This document shows, in pieces, positions 37,901-50,405 of a stretch of DNA of 64,000 nt. Every line of letters begins with the position of its first letter. The first letter of the stretch is position 1. Both the position numbers and the translations under genes were made by a program. Below the pieces are notes generated by a model. It ran no database searches, was not told where the DNA came from, and worked only from the letters and a program-made list of their open reading frames with translations. The DNA is from Posidonia oceanica (lineage: Eukaryota; Streptophyta; Magnoliopsida; Alismatales; Posidoniaceae): the NCBI GenBank assembly GCA_037176725.1, contig JAZBRS010000075.1:72480001-72544000 (forward strand). Reading direction: 5' to 3'.

Positions 37901-38060
37901 CGGCCTGGTCCATGGCCCGGTCCAACCATGGGCCGTGGGCCATGCCAGGCCAGCCCTGTGGCCGATTGGGCCCTGTCCAGCTCGGCTCGAGTACTGTAGA
38001 GGCCTGACTCGGTCCAGACCGGGCCTAGAAAAATTCGGGCTGGGCCGGTTTACATGTCTA
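34954..38060 (+). mobile_element. hAT transposon, full length, decayed
   Basis: A 3107-bp element with 16-bp terminal inverted repeats (TAGACATGTAAATCGG left; one mismatch to the right end at 38045-38060). A perfect 8-bp target duplication GATGCATT lies at 34946-34953 and 38061-38068. The 8-bp duplication and a TAG-type end are hallmarks of hAT elements. Both subterminal regions (34975-35130 and 37880-38045) are strikingly GC-rich with many ggcccgg/ccggtcc motifs, while the interior is very AT-rich. Confidence 0.95.
35699..37630 (+). pseudogene. hAT transposase (BED-type), broken
   Basis: The frame opens with MENIGSHDYI at 35699. A BED zinc finger follows (SWVWEYV, CFCNYCG, HIARHLQKY, about 35805-35945). 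The central block FDNASNNN...HCRCCCHIINL lies at about 36450-36570. The C-terminal hAT dimerisation region (LENYLECEF, LDILKW, FPIVSKMAKDLLTIPASTVASE) lies at about 37350-37515. At least eight stops and a frameshift near 37520 interrupt it. Many of the stops stand where Trp or Gln is expected, as C-to-T transitions would give. Confidence 0.9.
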
Positions 38061-38068
38061 GATGCATT

Positions 38069-41000
38069 GGCATGGTTTAGTTTTGTAAAAGATTATTTTT
38101 CTATAATAATCCTAAGATGTAATTTTTTGAAGGGTTTACTAAAGAACACCAATTCTTAGTTACTTCCTAAAATGAAACATTTACTCTATTATGTTAGTAT
38201 ATGACATGATTTGCTGAAGGATTCAAAACTTATATTTCTGGATTAGTTCTGGATTCAAGGGACGAGGATTCTTACCTGTTAGAATATAATTAATTATTTA
38301 CAACACTTGATATATTAAACTAGCTAATAAGTAAAAGCTATTGACAGTTTGGTTCCCGCTTGATCTTGATACGATTAAGAATGATGATAGCGATAATAAA
38401 ACAAAAGTCCTTTTTCCATTTCTTTGTCAAAGAGCATTCACGAGAAAACTTCAACTCTTCAAGGAATTTGATTTGCATTTGCAAGAAGATATTTTGCAAA
38501 TCCCATTTCGTTTTTTCCTCCTTTGAAAATTGTGATAATCACAATTTTTAAATGATCCTAGCAAAACAAAGGAATAATAATTTACAAATGTTGATATATT
38601 ACAATTAGCTAATAAGTAATAGGCAAATTTTCAAGGACGGTCTAGATCATGATGATCCACACACAAGGGGGGCCATGGGCCCTATAATAGAAATTTAATT
38701 AAAAAATTGAAAAATGTGAAAAAAAAATAACTGAAAAAATAATTAAAAAAACAACAAAAAAATATGGAAAATAGAAAATAACTAAAAATGGGAAAAAATA
38801 AAATAAAAATCCGTTGTGAACTCCAAAATTGCATCTACTATACAACTGGACCGTCATAGATCAACCCTCACAAGTAATAACTATAGAGAGTGGGGATCAT
38901 GCTCACATGATTAATAATGATGATAAAGTAATTTTACAAAATCCTTTTCTATTTCTTTGTCAAAGAGCATCCACGATGAAGCTTGAACTCTTCCTGGAGT
39001 TTAACTTGCAAGTCCGAAAGTTCCATTTCAGATATTTTCCCTACAAAATTTGTGATAACAAAAATTTTAAATGAACTAAGCAAAGAAAGGAATCTTCTTT
39101 CTCCCAATCATTTAAGTCCCAACCACATGTACCGTAGAGAAGAATCTTAACTTCTAATCTTAACCAAAAAAAAAAGGTACCACCAAATAACTTATAAATA
39201 AAAAGTCTATCCATCCCAATCAAAAAAGATAAAAAAAAAACTAAAGTCGAATCTTGAATTTGCTAAGGTGTCGATCTGTCTTGAATTTGCGAAGGTGTCC
39301 AAAAAAATTAATGTGCACACCAATATACCATTTCCACATAAAATATAAATGCATGCACGAATCAAAATATACCATTTTGACGATTGTGAGGCTGATTTGA
39401 CAGCGACTCTGACTCATTTACAAGACGAAGATGGGTTAGTATTTAGAGTACATACCGGTGAAAGGTGTATCATTGCATCAAGATGTCAATGTATGGGTCA
39501 GATGTTGGATTTAAGTCTAAATATTTAATTTATATGATTTAATTAACTTGATTAATGGACTAACTCAATTATGAGACATATTAGATTAAATGATATATAA
39601 AGAATATTATAACATAGTTATGAAGTATACTATATAAGGAACGTTCCTCTAGGAATTTCAAAACACAACTACATAATAACTCTTTCAGTTTTTTTATTTT
39701 GCTATAAGAAACTTCCTCTACAGTAATAACAGTGATTGCTGTGAGGAAACATACGAAGAACATTTCCACATCAAGATCGACGACATAACGACAGTAGATA
39801 AGTTCTATATAGTCTATCATCAAATTTATATACAACAAGAAAGAACTATAGGAAATACTACAAGACCCACTATCGAGACATCCAAGATATGCAACGTGAG
39901 TATCAAGATATACAACGAATTTAACTATTTTATTCTACTAACATGAAAATACTACGAGAATAAGTAAAAAATCTTTATTTAGTATAACGACACGAATAGG
40001 ATCGGACAGACAAAAAAGTGTGTGTTTTTGCATCTTCCTCCCATTTTATAAAAGTATATATGGTGAGAAAGAAACGTTCATGTTGGTGACTTAGTGTACA
40101 TGAGATTTCAACTCCAGTCGCTATCTTACATAAAGTCGTCCTAGTTGTAAAATATTCGATAAAATTGTAGCTGAAATTGAGATCACATTTAAAGAGAAAG
40201 ATAATAGATATATGGAACTTCATTTTTATCCTATTCCAATTCCCTATCTATCTACAAGTACCATGATTAAAATTTGTTTGATCATCGTCTGAGAAAGAAG
40301 CTAGAGAAACATAATCATGAGAGAATAGATGCAAGCGAGAACCAAACCACATGAAAAGCAAAAAGAAAAGAAAAGTAGAGATGATGGGATGATTAACTAT
40401 TTGTCTAATATACAAAGATGTGAAGAGATCATATTAAACAAATGGCAGCATTAAAACAACAAGCATATTCTAAATAACATTAGATGATTATCGATATATA
40501 TATGTGAGGTCGAGTTGCGTCATCAATCACGGATTCTCTCTTTTGTCTCTTTTTCCTTTGTCCTTGATGTGGACAACATATGAACTTCAAACTTAACTGA
40601 CACAAAACAATTATCATGTTGCCATTTGTTTGTCGTATTCAGTAACGAACAAAAGCAACTACTAGTAGAGTAATTAGCCAACCTATAAATATATATATAT
40701 ATAGTCAAATCATCTGATAGGACCTGACTTTAATTAATCGTAACTTCAACTCTAATCCAAATCAAGCTAAAAGCATGCACAAAAATATTCCGAAATCGAA
40801 TTTTGATGTATTTATTTACTAAAGAATCTAAACAAGAAGACTATATAGTTGTTAATGGAATAGAAAGCAAAGGTGAGTACGTTCCATAGACAAAAGTTTG
40901 AATATGGTATTTTGCATATTAAAGCTAAGGTTTGTGGGAATTGATGAACTCTCTGTTGTTGTTTAACCAACTAACATCTTTATTGAAAATTAACCTCTAA

Positions 41001-41340
41001 GGAAGTCGATTCTTGGAATTTAGAATGATTTTTTTTTCAATTTAAGCAATATAATTTTTCTAAGAGCAAACAATTTGTAGACATTGCCATCTTGTGAACA
41101 ATTTAACAAAATATTACAATGCTCATATCAAAAAATTTATACTACATATAGTCTCCTCAGATGCAATGTTTTTAGCCTAAGAAGTTCAAAAAGTAAGTTT
41201 ATTTCACTTCTAACTTTAAGATGAGAGACTACTTCTAAAAGTAGTGGAAATTATGTAATGTTATGTTTAGCCATATTAAAGAGACAACTTTAGTCAATGT
41301 TTTTGGAATGAATTGATCTTGATGGTACGTATCACATCAT
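38069..41340. other. Intergenic AT-rich region with a diverged duplication
   Basis: No gene is recognised. Two blocks, about 38380-38575 and 38910-39095, are diverged copies of each other: both contain atttctttgtcaaagagcat and then parallel text to caaagaaaggaa. The copies do not encode a shared open frame. The rest shows nothing notable beyond homopolymer A tracts. Confidence 0.5.
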
Positions 41341-41403
41341 GTATATATATATATTTATAGGACGTATCACATAAATATATATATTTTGGAATGAATTGAT
41401 CTT

Positions 41404-41442
<39 letters not shown>
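41404..41442 (+). repeat. Compound (TA)n(GA)n microsatellite
   Basis: About ten TA units are followed directly by about ten GA units. A shorter TA run lies at 41341-41355, and the phrase ttggaatgaattgatctt occurs on both sides of the interval (near 41303 and 41384), suggesting a local duplication. Confidence 0.9.
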
Positions 41443-43170
41443 GCAACAGATCAGTTGCATCTTCTTTCAAATTAACTATTTTGAGGAAATATGTAACATG
41501 ACCATTGGATCATGATCTAATAGTATTGGTATAAAACTACTCTTTAGATTATGGTAGTTTTGTTTTTTTGTTTTTTTTAAATTAATTTTTTTGAAATTGA
41601 TCTCGATGACATGTCAAAATTCGTTCTTATGGTAGTTATGATGTACATTAATTAATTGTTAGATCCAATTTTTATGGTATTATGATAGTTTGGATGCTAA
41701 TTGATTGTTTTATATAGATTGGATGTATAAATTATGTATTTTCTAAACTGACAAACACGTTAACAGATTATAATTCTTTTGAATAATTTTTAGAAATATC
41801 ATACATATATGTAATCTACAGTACAAAATAATCGTTTAATTCATTCCATAAATATACCATTTAAATATTGAAGATTTGAAAAAAAAATACCAAAAATATC
41901 TGTTCATACATGTTAGAATGTGAATGACGTGTAAGACCACATTTTTATAGTAGTTATTACCATAAATACACTTTGTAATTTTCTAGATCTAAAAAAACTA
42001 CCAAAAATATATTGTCATATGTCTAATAACAATTTATTAATATAATGTTGATATTTTCATTTTGATTTGAAAGAGTCCTTTATATTCAGAAATTTTAAAT
42101 TCTAAATTTTAAGAATATAATGTTGATATTTTAGGTATAAAATATTGTAATATTTCAGGATTCAAAGAACTACCAAAAATATCATGTTAACGTGTAGTTA
42201 CAATGGTGACATTATCTTTAATTTAGTTTCACTTTTAGTGTTACTGTTTCACGAGAAGAGTTTTTGGTTTAGTAATATTGTTTCAATAGTAATATGGATT
42301 GTTACTGTTTTATAAGGAGTGTAACTGTTTTAGTTTAGAAATCGTATTACGGTTTCATTTTCTATGTTGCATTCACGTTAATTAGTTAGATTCAACAAAG
42401 TTTTGCTCCGTAATCGTATTACAGTTTCTAGTAAAAAGCTTTTGAAGATTATTAGATTTGTGTTATATTTCCGTTTTTTTAGTTTTTCGTTGTATTACTT
42501 TAATTTCATTATTTCTATTCGTATTATCGTGTAACTATTTAATTGGGATACAACGATATAGAGAACAATTTGGTACTATTTGTTCTTTTAGTGTTACATT
42601 ACAGTTTTTGTGAATTTAGTATTACGTTAACTATGTATGGAATCGTATTAAAGTTTTACAATTCTAGATCAATCGGACGGAAATCATATTATTGTTTACA
42701 CAATCGTATTACGGTTTCATAGTTAACTGTTTATATGGTACGATTACTACTTGATCTTTTGTAACACTATTTCTTTACTATTATACAAGACACTTTGGAT
42801 GGTTTTAAATAGTACTGTAATACTGTTATGAATGTTATTATACATTTGACTCTCATGGTTTCTTGTTTTGTGTAGAATTCACACAAGAATAATAAAACAT
42901 GAATAACGGTAGAAGCAACGAAGAAACGATGTCGGTGATCCCTGCCAAGCAAATAGAGAAGAAACGATGTCGGTGATCCCAAAATAAAAACCAAGCATAA
43001 GACGGCCACATCTAAGATAAAAATCAAAATAATCCCCTAATTAAGTCGTAGAATAAACGATGTCAGTGATACCTGTCAAGCAAACGGAACCCACGTACAC
43101 AGTCAAAAACCACCAAACTTCGGCCCATCAACCACTGCCGACAAGAGGATAATCCCTGAAGTCCAAAGTC
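41443..43170. other. Intergenic, repeated CGTATTAC phrases
   Basis: No gene is seen. The phrase aatcgtattacggtttcat or close variants recur at about 42340, 42411 and 42702, with many looser variants, as if an old tandem repeat were decaying. At 42921-43080 the 23-26-bp phrase starting aaacgatgtcggtgatccc occurs three times. Confidence 0.45.
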
Positions 43171-43545
43171 GCCGCCATAAACACGGGACCGCCTCCATCG
43201 CAAGGGGTCTCTACTACAGGCGCTCAGCGACAACAAGTTGCTGCACAGATCTCTCCGATCCGCTTGTGTCCACGCTCTCGATCTCTTGATTTCCATCATA
43301 ATGATGCTCTACGGTGGATTCATGGGCGATGGATCGGCAACGGAGGAAGGCGAGGCGGCGTTGAGGGAGGCGTGTCGGTGTGTGGATGGGGGCGATGGAG
43401 GAAGTCAAGTCGTCGTTGAGGGGAGGTGTCGGCATAGGAGGATGGGGTTGACGTCGGGGGAATAAGGTCGACGTAGGGGATGGGGTCAATGTGCGTTGAC
43501 AAGGGAGAGCCGCTGGGATGGCGGTCGGATGGGATGGGGTTGGTT
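43171..43545. other. GC-rich island of unknown origin
   Basis: About 375 bp of GC-rich sequence in an AT-rich neighbourhood. It is open on the minus strand in two frames (for example 43214-43489, Pro/Ser/Thr-rich), but no protein family is recognised. It may be a transduplicated gene fragment or an unidentified first exon. Confidence 0.35.
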
Positions 43546-45123
43546 TAAATGTATTTCATTTTTGAATTTGAAAAAGAAAAAAATCAGAAATTAGATTTAC
43601 TTGATGTAAAATCAGTTTTAAGTTTTGAAAGAACATACAATACATATATATACTCTCTCTCTATGTATATAATGTATGAAGTTGGGTCCCGTTCCATTTT
43701 TTTTAGTAACCCACCCTCTTTTTGCTCTTGGACGAAGACGTGCTTGGAACAAATTTCAGAGTGCATATAAAAAGAAATTCTTTTTCTTATTCCACATGAT
43801 CCGTCATCGTCGTGCGAGGTCGAGTTGCCTCAACGCTGAAGAAGCCGTGGAGGATTCTTTCTTCTTTAGTTTATACTTTATGCTTTATTTATAAATATAT
43901 TACACTCTCTTCCATGGATAATGCACCACGGAACCTAAACAATAGCCAAAAAGGTTTGGCACAACTACATTTGAAGGTGTCAAAACGCAAGTTGGCAGTT
44001 GGGAATGTCCCATTGGATGATGAGATTCAACGTGTGACTAACAACTCTTGCTTATTGCTTGTTGCCTTTGCATCTCTTCTCTACTTGGAGATAAAAGTCC
44101 ATTGCTCTCACTCTCTCATTGGTGATAAGATTCATATATAATGTGGCAGGTGGGATTCTTGCTCGTGCATCTCAATGGGAAACCTGTGTGTGTATGTAGG
44201 TGACAATTATCCGGTGATGGCACATGGTTTTATCAGATGCCTTGGTTTTAAATAATAAGCATTGGAAGCTAAGCAAGCAGGAGTAATTGCGTTTGAAGCA
44301 TAGGGACTGTGATTTGCAGTGTTGGAGAACATGTGTATGTGGTTATCTTGGATTAGGTCTGGTGATCAGGTTGGTTTGTCTGGCAAGCAGTGGGGATAGC
44401 ATCTACCAGCTAGCATGAGAATCTAGTAGGTATTCATGATTTAAACATAAACAAATCTTGTCAAGAAATTAAGCACAAAACTACAACATTCTCTAATGAA
44501 TAAACATCCAAAGAAAAGGAAATTTAGAGTCAGTTTAGCTTTACTACAACTCAGGATTGAGCTGAGATTAATTAGAATATAATCTTGATATTGGTCATAT
44601 TGGTGAAGAAGGATATAGATGCAAAAAAAGGAAAAGAACTTTACAATGACGTAACATGAAAAGGTAATAATAGTACACGAGAGGTGACGTTCCATGCCAT
44701 GCTGAATCGACGTCCTAAACCATGGTCGGTTCCTGACATTTAAGAGCACGCGACCATCTAGACAAGTTTCTGGAAATGTTTGGCAGAATCTAGTCCATCC
44801 CTAGCTTTTCTTCTTTCGCATTTGAGGACATACTTTTAATGACCGCTGTTTCTCTTTTTTTCTTTTTTTAAAGAGAACCACTGTCTCTGTAATCTAATAG
44901 GTACCTTTGAAGAATCCTTGCTGCTGAAAATATGAAGTGGCTGCCTTTTCACGGTATTGAAGAAGTCAGAATGGTTTTCTCGTCTCCAAAAGTCATATGA
45001 ATTATTTAGCTGGTGAGAGTTATTGTGATGATAGAGAGTAGTTTATTGGCGATGATTCTGGGGGAATGAAGTGGAAATATACGTTATTGTTTTGTTTTTG
45101 TAATAGTCAAATTAATGCTCCAT
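43546..45123. other. Intergenic, no gene recognised
   Basis: Open stretches at 43812-44141 (plus) and 44441-44749 (minus) have no recognisable motif. The interval ends at the target duplication of the MULE. Confidence 0.4.
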
Positions 45124-45132
45124 CTGAAATGA

Positions 45133-45430
45133 GGTTAATTTTTCGAAATAATATTATTTTAATAAATATTTACAAAAGTAGACATACTTCAAAAATATTT
45201 TTAAAATTAAGATTCTGATAGGGTTCAGGTGGACTCCACGTGTCCACCTGGCCTGTCAGCTGTTTTTATTTTATTTTTAATTGAATTCGGCAGCTAGTTT
45301 GTCGAGTTCCGTTTAAAATGAAAGTGCCGAGTTCAGTTTAAAATAAATTAAACTGACCAAATGAATTCGGTGAGCTAACAGTCGATTTCATTTTGAATAG
45401 AACTCGATACTTAAAGTGCCGAGTTCATTC
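45133..45430 (+). repeat. Left terminal inverted repeat of the MULE
   Basis: It pairs with the right end at 58841 and inward. The outer 60 bases match almost exactly. The inner part carries the GAATTCGGC-type palindromic modules at 45283-45309, 45363-45389 and 45400-45426, plus a half module near 45325. Confidence 0.88.
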
Positions 45431-46023
45431 GGTTACAAAAACTACACAGTAGCAGTAGCGGTGTGCACTATTTGAACTTGGCGGCAATGTGAACTAGTCA
45501 AGAGCCCTAACCCTCTCGCAACTGTCGAAGTACTCTCCGGCCCCACTCAAACTTGGCTTCCAGGTTTAAAAAATATCTATACTGTTATACTTTTGCTTAG
45601 TTTTTATAGCTAAACCTCCATTAATCTATAATGCTTCTGTCCTACTGAGATAAGGTTTTTTTTTTTTTTAGTTGGTAAGTTGGGGTTGATTCCCATTACA
45701 TTCAAGCTAGTTTAACAGGTAATAACAGAAATTTTAACAGACTGCAAACTTTATCTGAATGCAATCAAACATGCATATATTTATTCAGCATCTTGCAAAT
45801 ACCATCAAGTTATTAAATTTAGCTGCTTTCCCAACAAAATTTTATAATACATATTTTTCCCTTTTTTTGCAAGTCAGTCTGGTTTATTCTGTTTTTTTGC
45901 ATTGTCTATGGTAATTCTCAGATTTTTATTTTTATTTTTTGAACATATTTTCAGTGTGTTGATATATTTTAGTCTTACAATGATAATATTTGAACATATT
46001 TTTCTTTGCTTTGTAGTGACAAT

Positions 46024-48731
46024 ATGGCAAATAGTATGGTGCCAATATTAGTTCACTGGGATGGAAATGTTGTTATGGATGGAAAAACTCTGGAATATGA
46101 GGGTAGTACTTTTAAAGTAGTCGGTTTACGTCGTAAAGGTAAACTGTAGACTTGAAGAATAAAGTGTTTGAACTTATTGGATTTGATCGATATTATTATG
46201 ATATTAAGATATTATGTAAGTGGCCTTTGCATGGCTCGTCGACTGGTGTTGAAATCACAGATGATGATACAATAGAGGTTATGTTGAGCTTGACTGATAA
46301 AGTGCCTGCTGTGGAAGTGTATGTGGAAAAATTAGATTTAGATTATGGAACTGTATTTCAATCACACTATGCACATTTTACCACAATCTTCACTCGAATG
46401 TTGGACTCTGATGTTGATCCAAGTTTCGTTCAATGTACTCCGGGATTTGAAACTGTGGCACCAACTGGAGGATCACAATTTATTCATAGACAATAGTAAA
46501 TGTACTTTTTTGTTGTAAATAAATAGATGATCATATATTTCTTTGAAGTTAACATATGTCAATAATTTTCGTAGGGTTCAAAATCAATAGCGTGCGTTCT
46601 TTCCATACCATCACAATGTACATTCGTCCACATATGAAGTTGGTGAGTCCTCAAGTTGTGCCCCTCATCAACCAAACTTGGACTTGTCATCATATCATCA
46701 TGTTCTTTCTCAATCGAACTTGGACTTATCATCATATCATGTGCAAGACAATACAGAACAACATGGTATGGAAAATGATATAAGGGATTTTGGTCTATGT
46801 CACTAGCGTTGAGCAATGAAGCAGATGATTATGTTGATGAACATTGCATAAACAATGAATACCGTGAACCATTAGAAGAGCTTCCTGACATATTTGATAA
46901 TGAGGATTGGATAGAAAATTCAGTTATAGAAGATGCAGTTCATCCTATATTTCTCAACACTGAAGAGGGTTATGTACACGAAAATGTTGATGGTGTACCA
47001 GCTAATGTAGGTCATGCTTTTTGGCCTAACAAATTTTTTCCCACCAAATAAGACTTAGTACGTGCATTGCAAGCATGGCACATGAATCATTTTGTGCAAT
47101 ACACAATAGTTGCATCATCAAAGAGCAAGTATACAGTGAAGTGTATACAAGATGGTTGTCCATGGAGATTACGTACATTTGTGCCTAAGGATTTACTTTC
47201 TTCAAAGTCAAGAGTTATACCTCAAATCACATTTGTAGCAATCCAAACTTATTATCTACTCATAGACATTGCAGTTCAATCTTTGTTTGCAGGCTAATAC
47301 TTTCATCAGTGAAAATGTGAATAAATGTTACTCTAGCAGAAATTATGGAAAGGGTGAAGACTGAAAAAAGGATTGATATCACTTACCAGAAGGCATGGCA
47401 TGCAAGAGTGTAACCATTGAGAATCATATATGGCGGAGAGAAAGAATCGTTTGCTGATTTAAGACGATTCATGACTGTTTTACAAGCATCTAATCCAAGA
47501 ACAGTGGTGGATTTTGCATCTGACCACCAGACACTTGGTGTTGAACGTTTTCGCTGTGTCTTTTGGGCTTTCGGCGCTTCAATTGCTGGATTTCATAGTT
47601 GCAGGCCCGTCATTTCCATAGATGGCACACATTTATATGGAAAATATTAGGGATTACTACTTATTGCTACAAGTTATGATGCAAACATTGGTATATTTCC
47701 ACTAGCTTTTGCAATTGTGGAGAATGAAAGAATAAATGCTTGGGCTTGGTTTCTAGATCGAATTGTAAATATTGTAACAAATCGAACGGGATTGTGTATC
47801 ATTAGTGATCGGTTCACATGTTTGGCTACAGTTGTGCGAGAACAATTTCCTCCAGAGTTGGGACACGTACATCGTCATTGTTTACGTCATATGAGAGCAA
47901 ATTTGGCTGGAGCACACAAAGAACCCAAGTTACTTGAGAAATTTTATGAGTTAGGAGCTGAAGGTAATATAACTAAGTTCTACAAAAAACTTGAGGAAAT
48001 CAAGAAATATTATCCTGATAGCTATAGGTGGATAATAGAACAAGAACATCTAAGTTATTGGGTACTTGCATTTGATAATGGAAGGAGATATGACATTATG
48101 ATAACAAACATGTTAGAAAGTTTCAATAATATCTTGAGGGGTGTTCGCGGTTTTTTCATCACTGTATTAGTTCTTATGACATTTCTGTGTCTAAACAAGT
48201 TTTTTGTAAAAAGACATAAAGATGGTCTCCAAATGCACACATTCTTTGCACCAATGGTGGAAGAGATGTTTAAAAAGCTACTAAAAAGATAAGATATCTA
48301 CGGGTTGAAGCATATCAAGGTCATGTTTACCAAGTAACATATACACATGGTAACAATTATGAGATATACTTAAATGGGGAGGAAAAACATGTAGTTGTGC
48401 ATATATGCAACTACGAAGAATACATTGTTCACATGTTTTTGCTGTTTGTTCTCAAAATTATGCCAACATTCATACTGCTTCTTTGGTGGATAGACATTTT
48501 CAGAGCTCAGCTTATAGGGAAGCTTATACTCCTGTTTTTCATCCAATCCTTGACAAAAGATATTGACCAGAGCGAATGTCTCCTTACATATTACTTCCAA
48601 CAGAAATATGTAAATATGTAAACCAAAGTCTATAAGAATCAGAAATGAAATGGATGAAAATAATGGTAGAAGAGTGAGATGTAGTATATGTAAGAAACTT
48701 GGATACAATAGATCAACTTGTCCAAGTAGAT
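46024..48731 (+). pseudogene. MULE transposase (MuDR-type), broken
   Basis: The start is MANSMVPILVHWDG at 46024, after a candidate 3' splice site. A frameshift occurs near 46150 within the PB1-like N-terminal region (FELIGFDRYYYDIKI). A MuDR DNA-binding region follows (ALQAWHMNHFVQYTI, GCPWRLR, about 47065-47190). The catalytic DDE domain has ISIDGTHLYGKY at 47617-47650, IISDR near 47800 and NMLESFN near 48110. A weak SWIM-like stretch and a C-terminal zinc knuckle (CSICKKLGYNRSTC) end near 48731. About six stops and at least one frameshift remain. The acidic catalytic residues themselves are still present. Confidence 0.9.
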
Positions 48732-49683
48732 AGGTAAGTTAAATGATAATGTAAATTTAAATTATTATGTTAATTCATGTAAATATTTAAGTTAATTGAT
48801 ATATAAGTTGTTTCAATTTCTCTGGTTTATTTTGTTAAATGGAGTGTTAATTCATGAAAATTTTGAAACATAGATGGTCTCGTAGGATTTACTCTTCGGT
48901 CCAGTTGATTATTCAGTTCTTACACTTCAAGAGAGTCATAGATCATCATTATTTGATTCACATATGGTAAGCTACATATGGTCAGTTATACAATTAAGAA
49001 TTCATACTACGTAATTTGACTATGTAAAATAAGAATTTAAAAATGATTACTCTGTGATGCATCGTTTATGTCTCACAAATTTCTGGTATACATATACTTA
49101 CTAAGATTTTTACCTTCTTTTACACTGCCTAATATACTCTTTAGTATCATTCTTATTAGTAGCCAATAGCCTACTTGCTCGAATCATGTAGACCTGGAAA
49201 GCAGGATGTAAAGTTAATCAAAATTGAGTGAGAAAAAAAAATCTAATCAAAGATTGACTTGAAACATACGGAAAAAATGGCAAGGTCATCAATATCACCT
49301 TAGTCTCTCTATTGTCAATAGTTACATATGCAAATGTAATAGGACAAGAAAGTTGAATTAGAACTTCCTTGACATTAGTCCTCATTTTTATTGCATGAAA
49401 GTACGGTAGCAGACAACAAAGTCGAGAGTGTTCCAAGACACAATAGTAAAATGATTAATTTGAACTTGGAGGGCGTGTTCACTTTAAATAGAAATTGCTA
49501 AAATTCAAGCACAGATATCAAACAGCATGAACTCTTCTTGCACAAGTACACATGAAGTTCAGATAAGTTTAGCATTTTACGGAGGCATCGTACTAAAAAA
49601 AAAAAAGAAAAAAAGGGAGAAAGCTAATGATAGCAGCATTACTCGTGGAGGTGTAAACGGAGCGAATTCGTATCTGTATCTGA

Positions 49684-49707
49684 ACGAATGTTAAATTTAA
49701 CATTCGT
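49684..49707. repeat. 24-bp perfect palindrome near the hAT end
   Basis: The sequence starts acgaatgttaaa and is its own reverse complement. A second palindrome, cggatgcatccg, lies about 10 bases further on. Subterminal inverted motifs of this type are transposase-binding sites in some hAT elements. Confidence 0.8.
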
Positions 49708-50282
49708 ATCTGAATTTATCGGATGCATCCGAATATTATCTGAATTCGATCGAGAAACCTAAATACGAATACATCTATATACGAAACATTCGAAATATTT
49801 CACAATAAACAAACAACTTCTCGATATGATTATAAACTGCATGAAACATTCATATCTTATTACATAAGTTCAAAAGATGCTCAAATAGAAAAGCTAGAAT
49901 CCTAACAAAAGAACATTATGAAGAAAATAGAAAAGAAAGTTTTTTACATCACCAAATATAGGATATGACACACATGCAAAGCATAACATCATTCTTTACT
50001 ATGTGACACAACATTACTGGTATGCTGTATTTGCTGCATAACAATATCTTTAAGAGATGATAACATTGTTACATTGAAGATCCTGCTTGACTGTTTGAAA
50101 TAAGTAACAGTCATATAATACATAGCAAAGGAAAACCCTTTGAACCTATTTGATTCTCTCATCATCAAAGCTTTGATCTTGGACCGGAAGTATTCTCCAT
50201 GGCTATCATTACTTTTCTGATAGCTTTCCTTTCCTTAATAGAAGCAAAAGCAAGATTTGCCTGTCAAAAAAGGGAGTTTTTA

Positions 50283-50405
50283 GAGTGCTACCATTCTCAA
50301 ATCTATAAACAAACACAAAAGAGATTTGCCTTGCCTATCATTATCATTTTTTTTAATTTTTGGAGTGCTACCATTCTCAAATCTATAAACAAACACAAAA
50401 CAGAT
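50283..50405 (+). repeat. Local tandem duplication inside the hAT element
   Basis: A 44-bp block beginning gagtgctaccattctcaaat occurs near 50285 and again near 50362, differing at about one base, with a 77-bp period. It is much fresher than the rest of the element. Confidence 0.8.
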
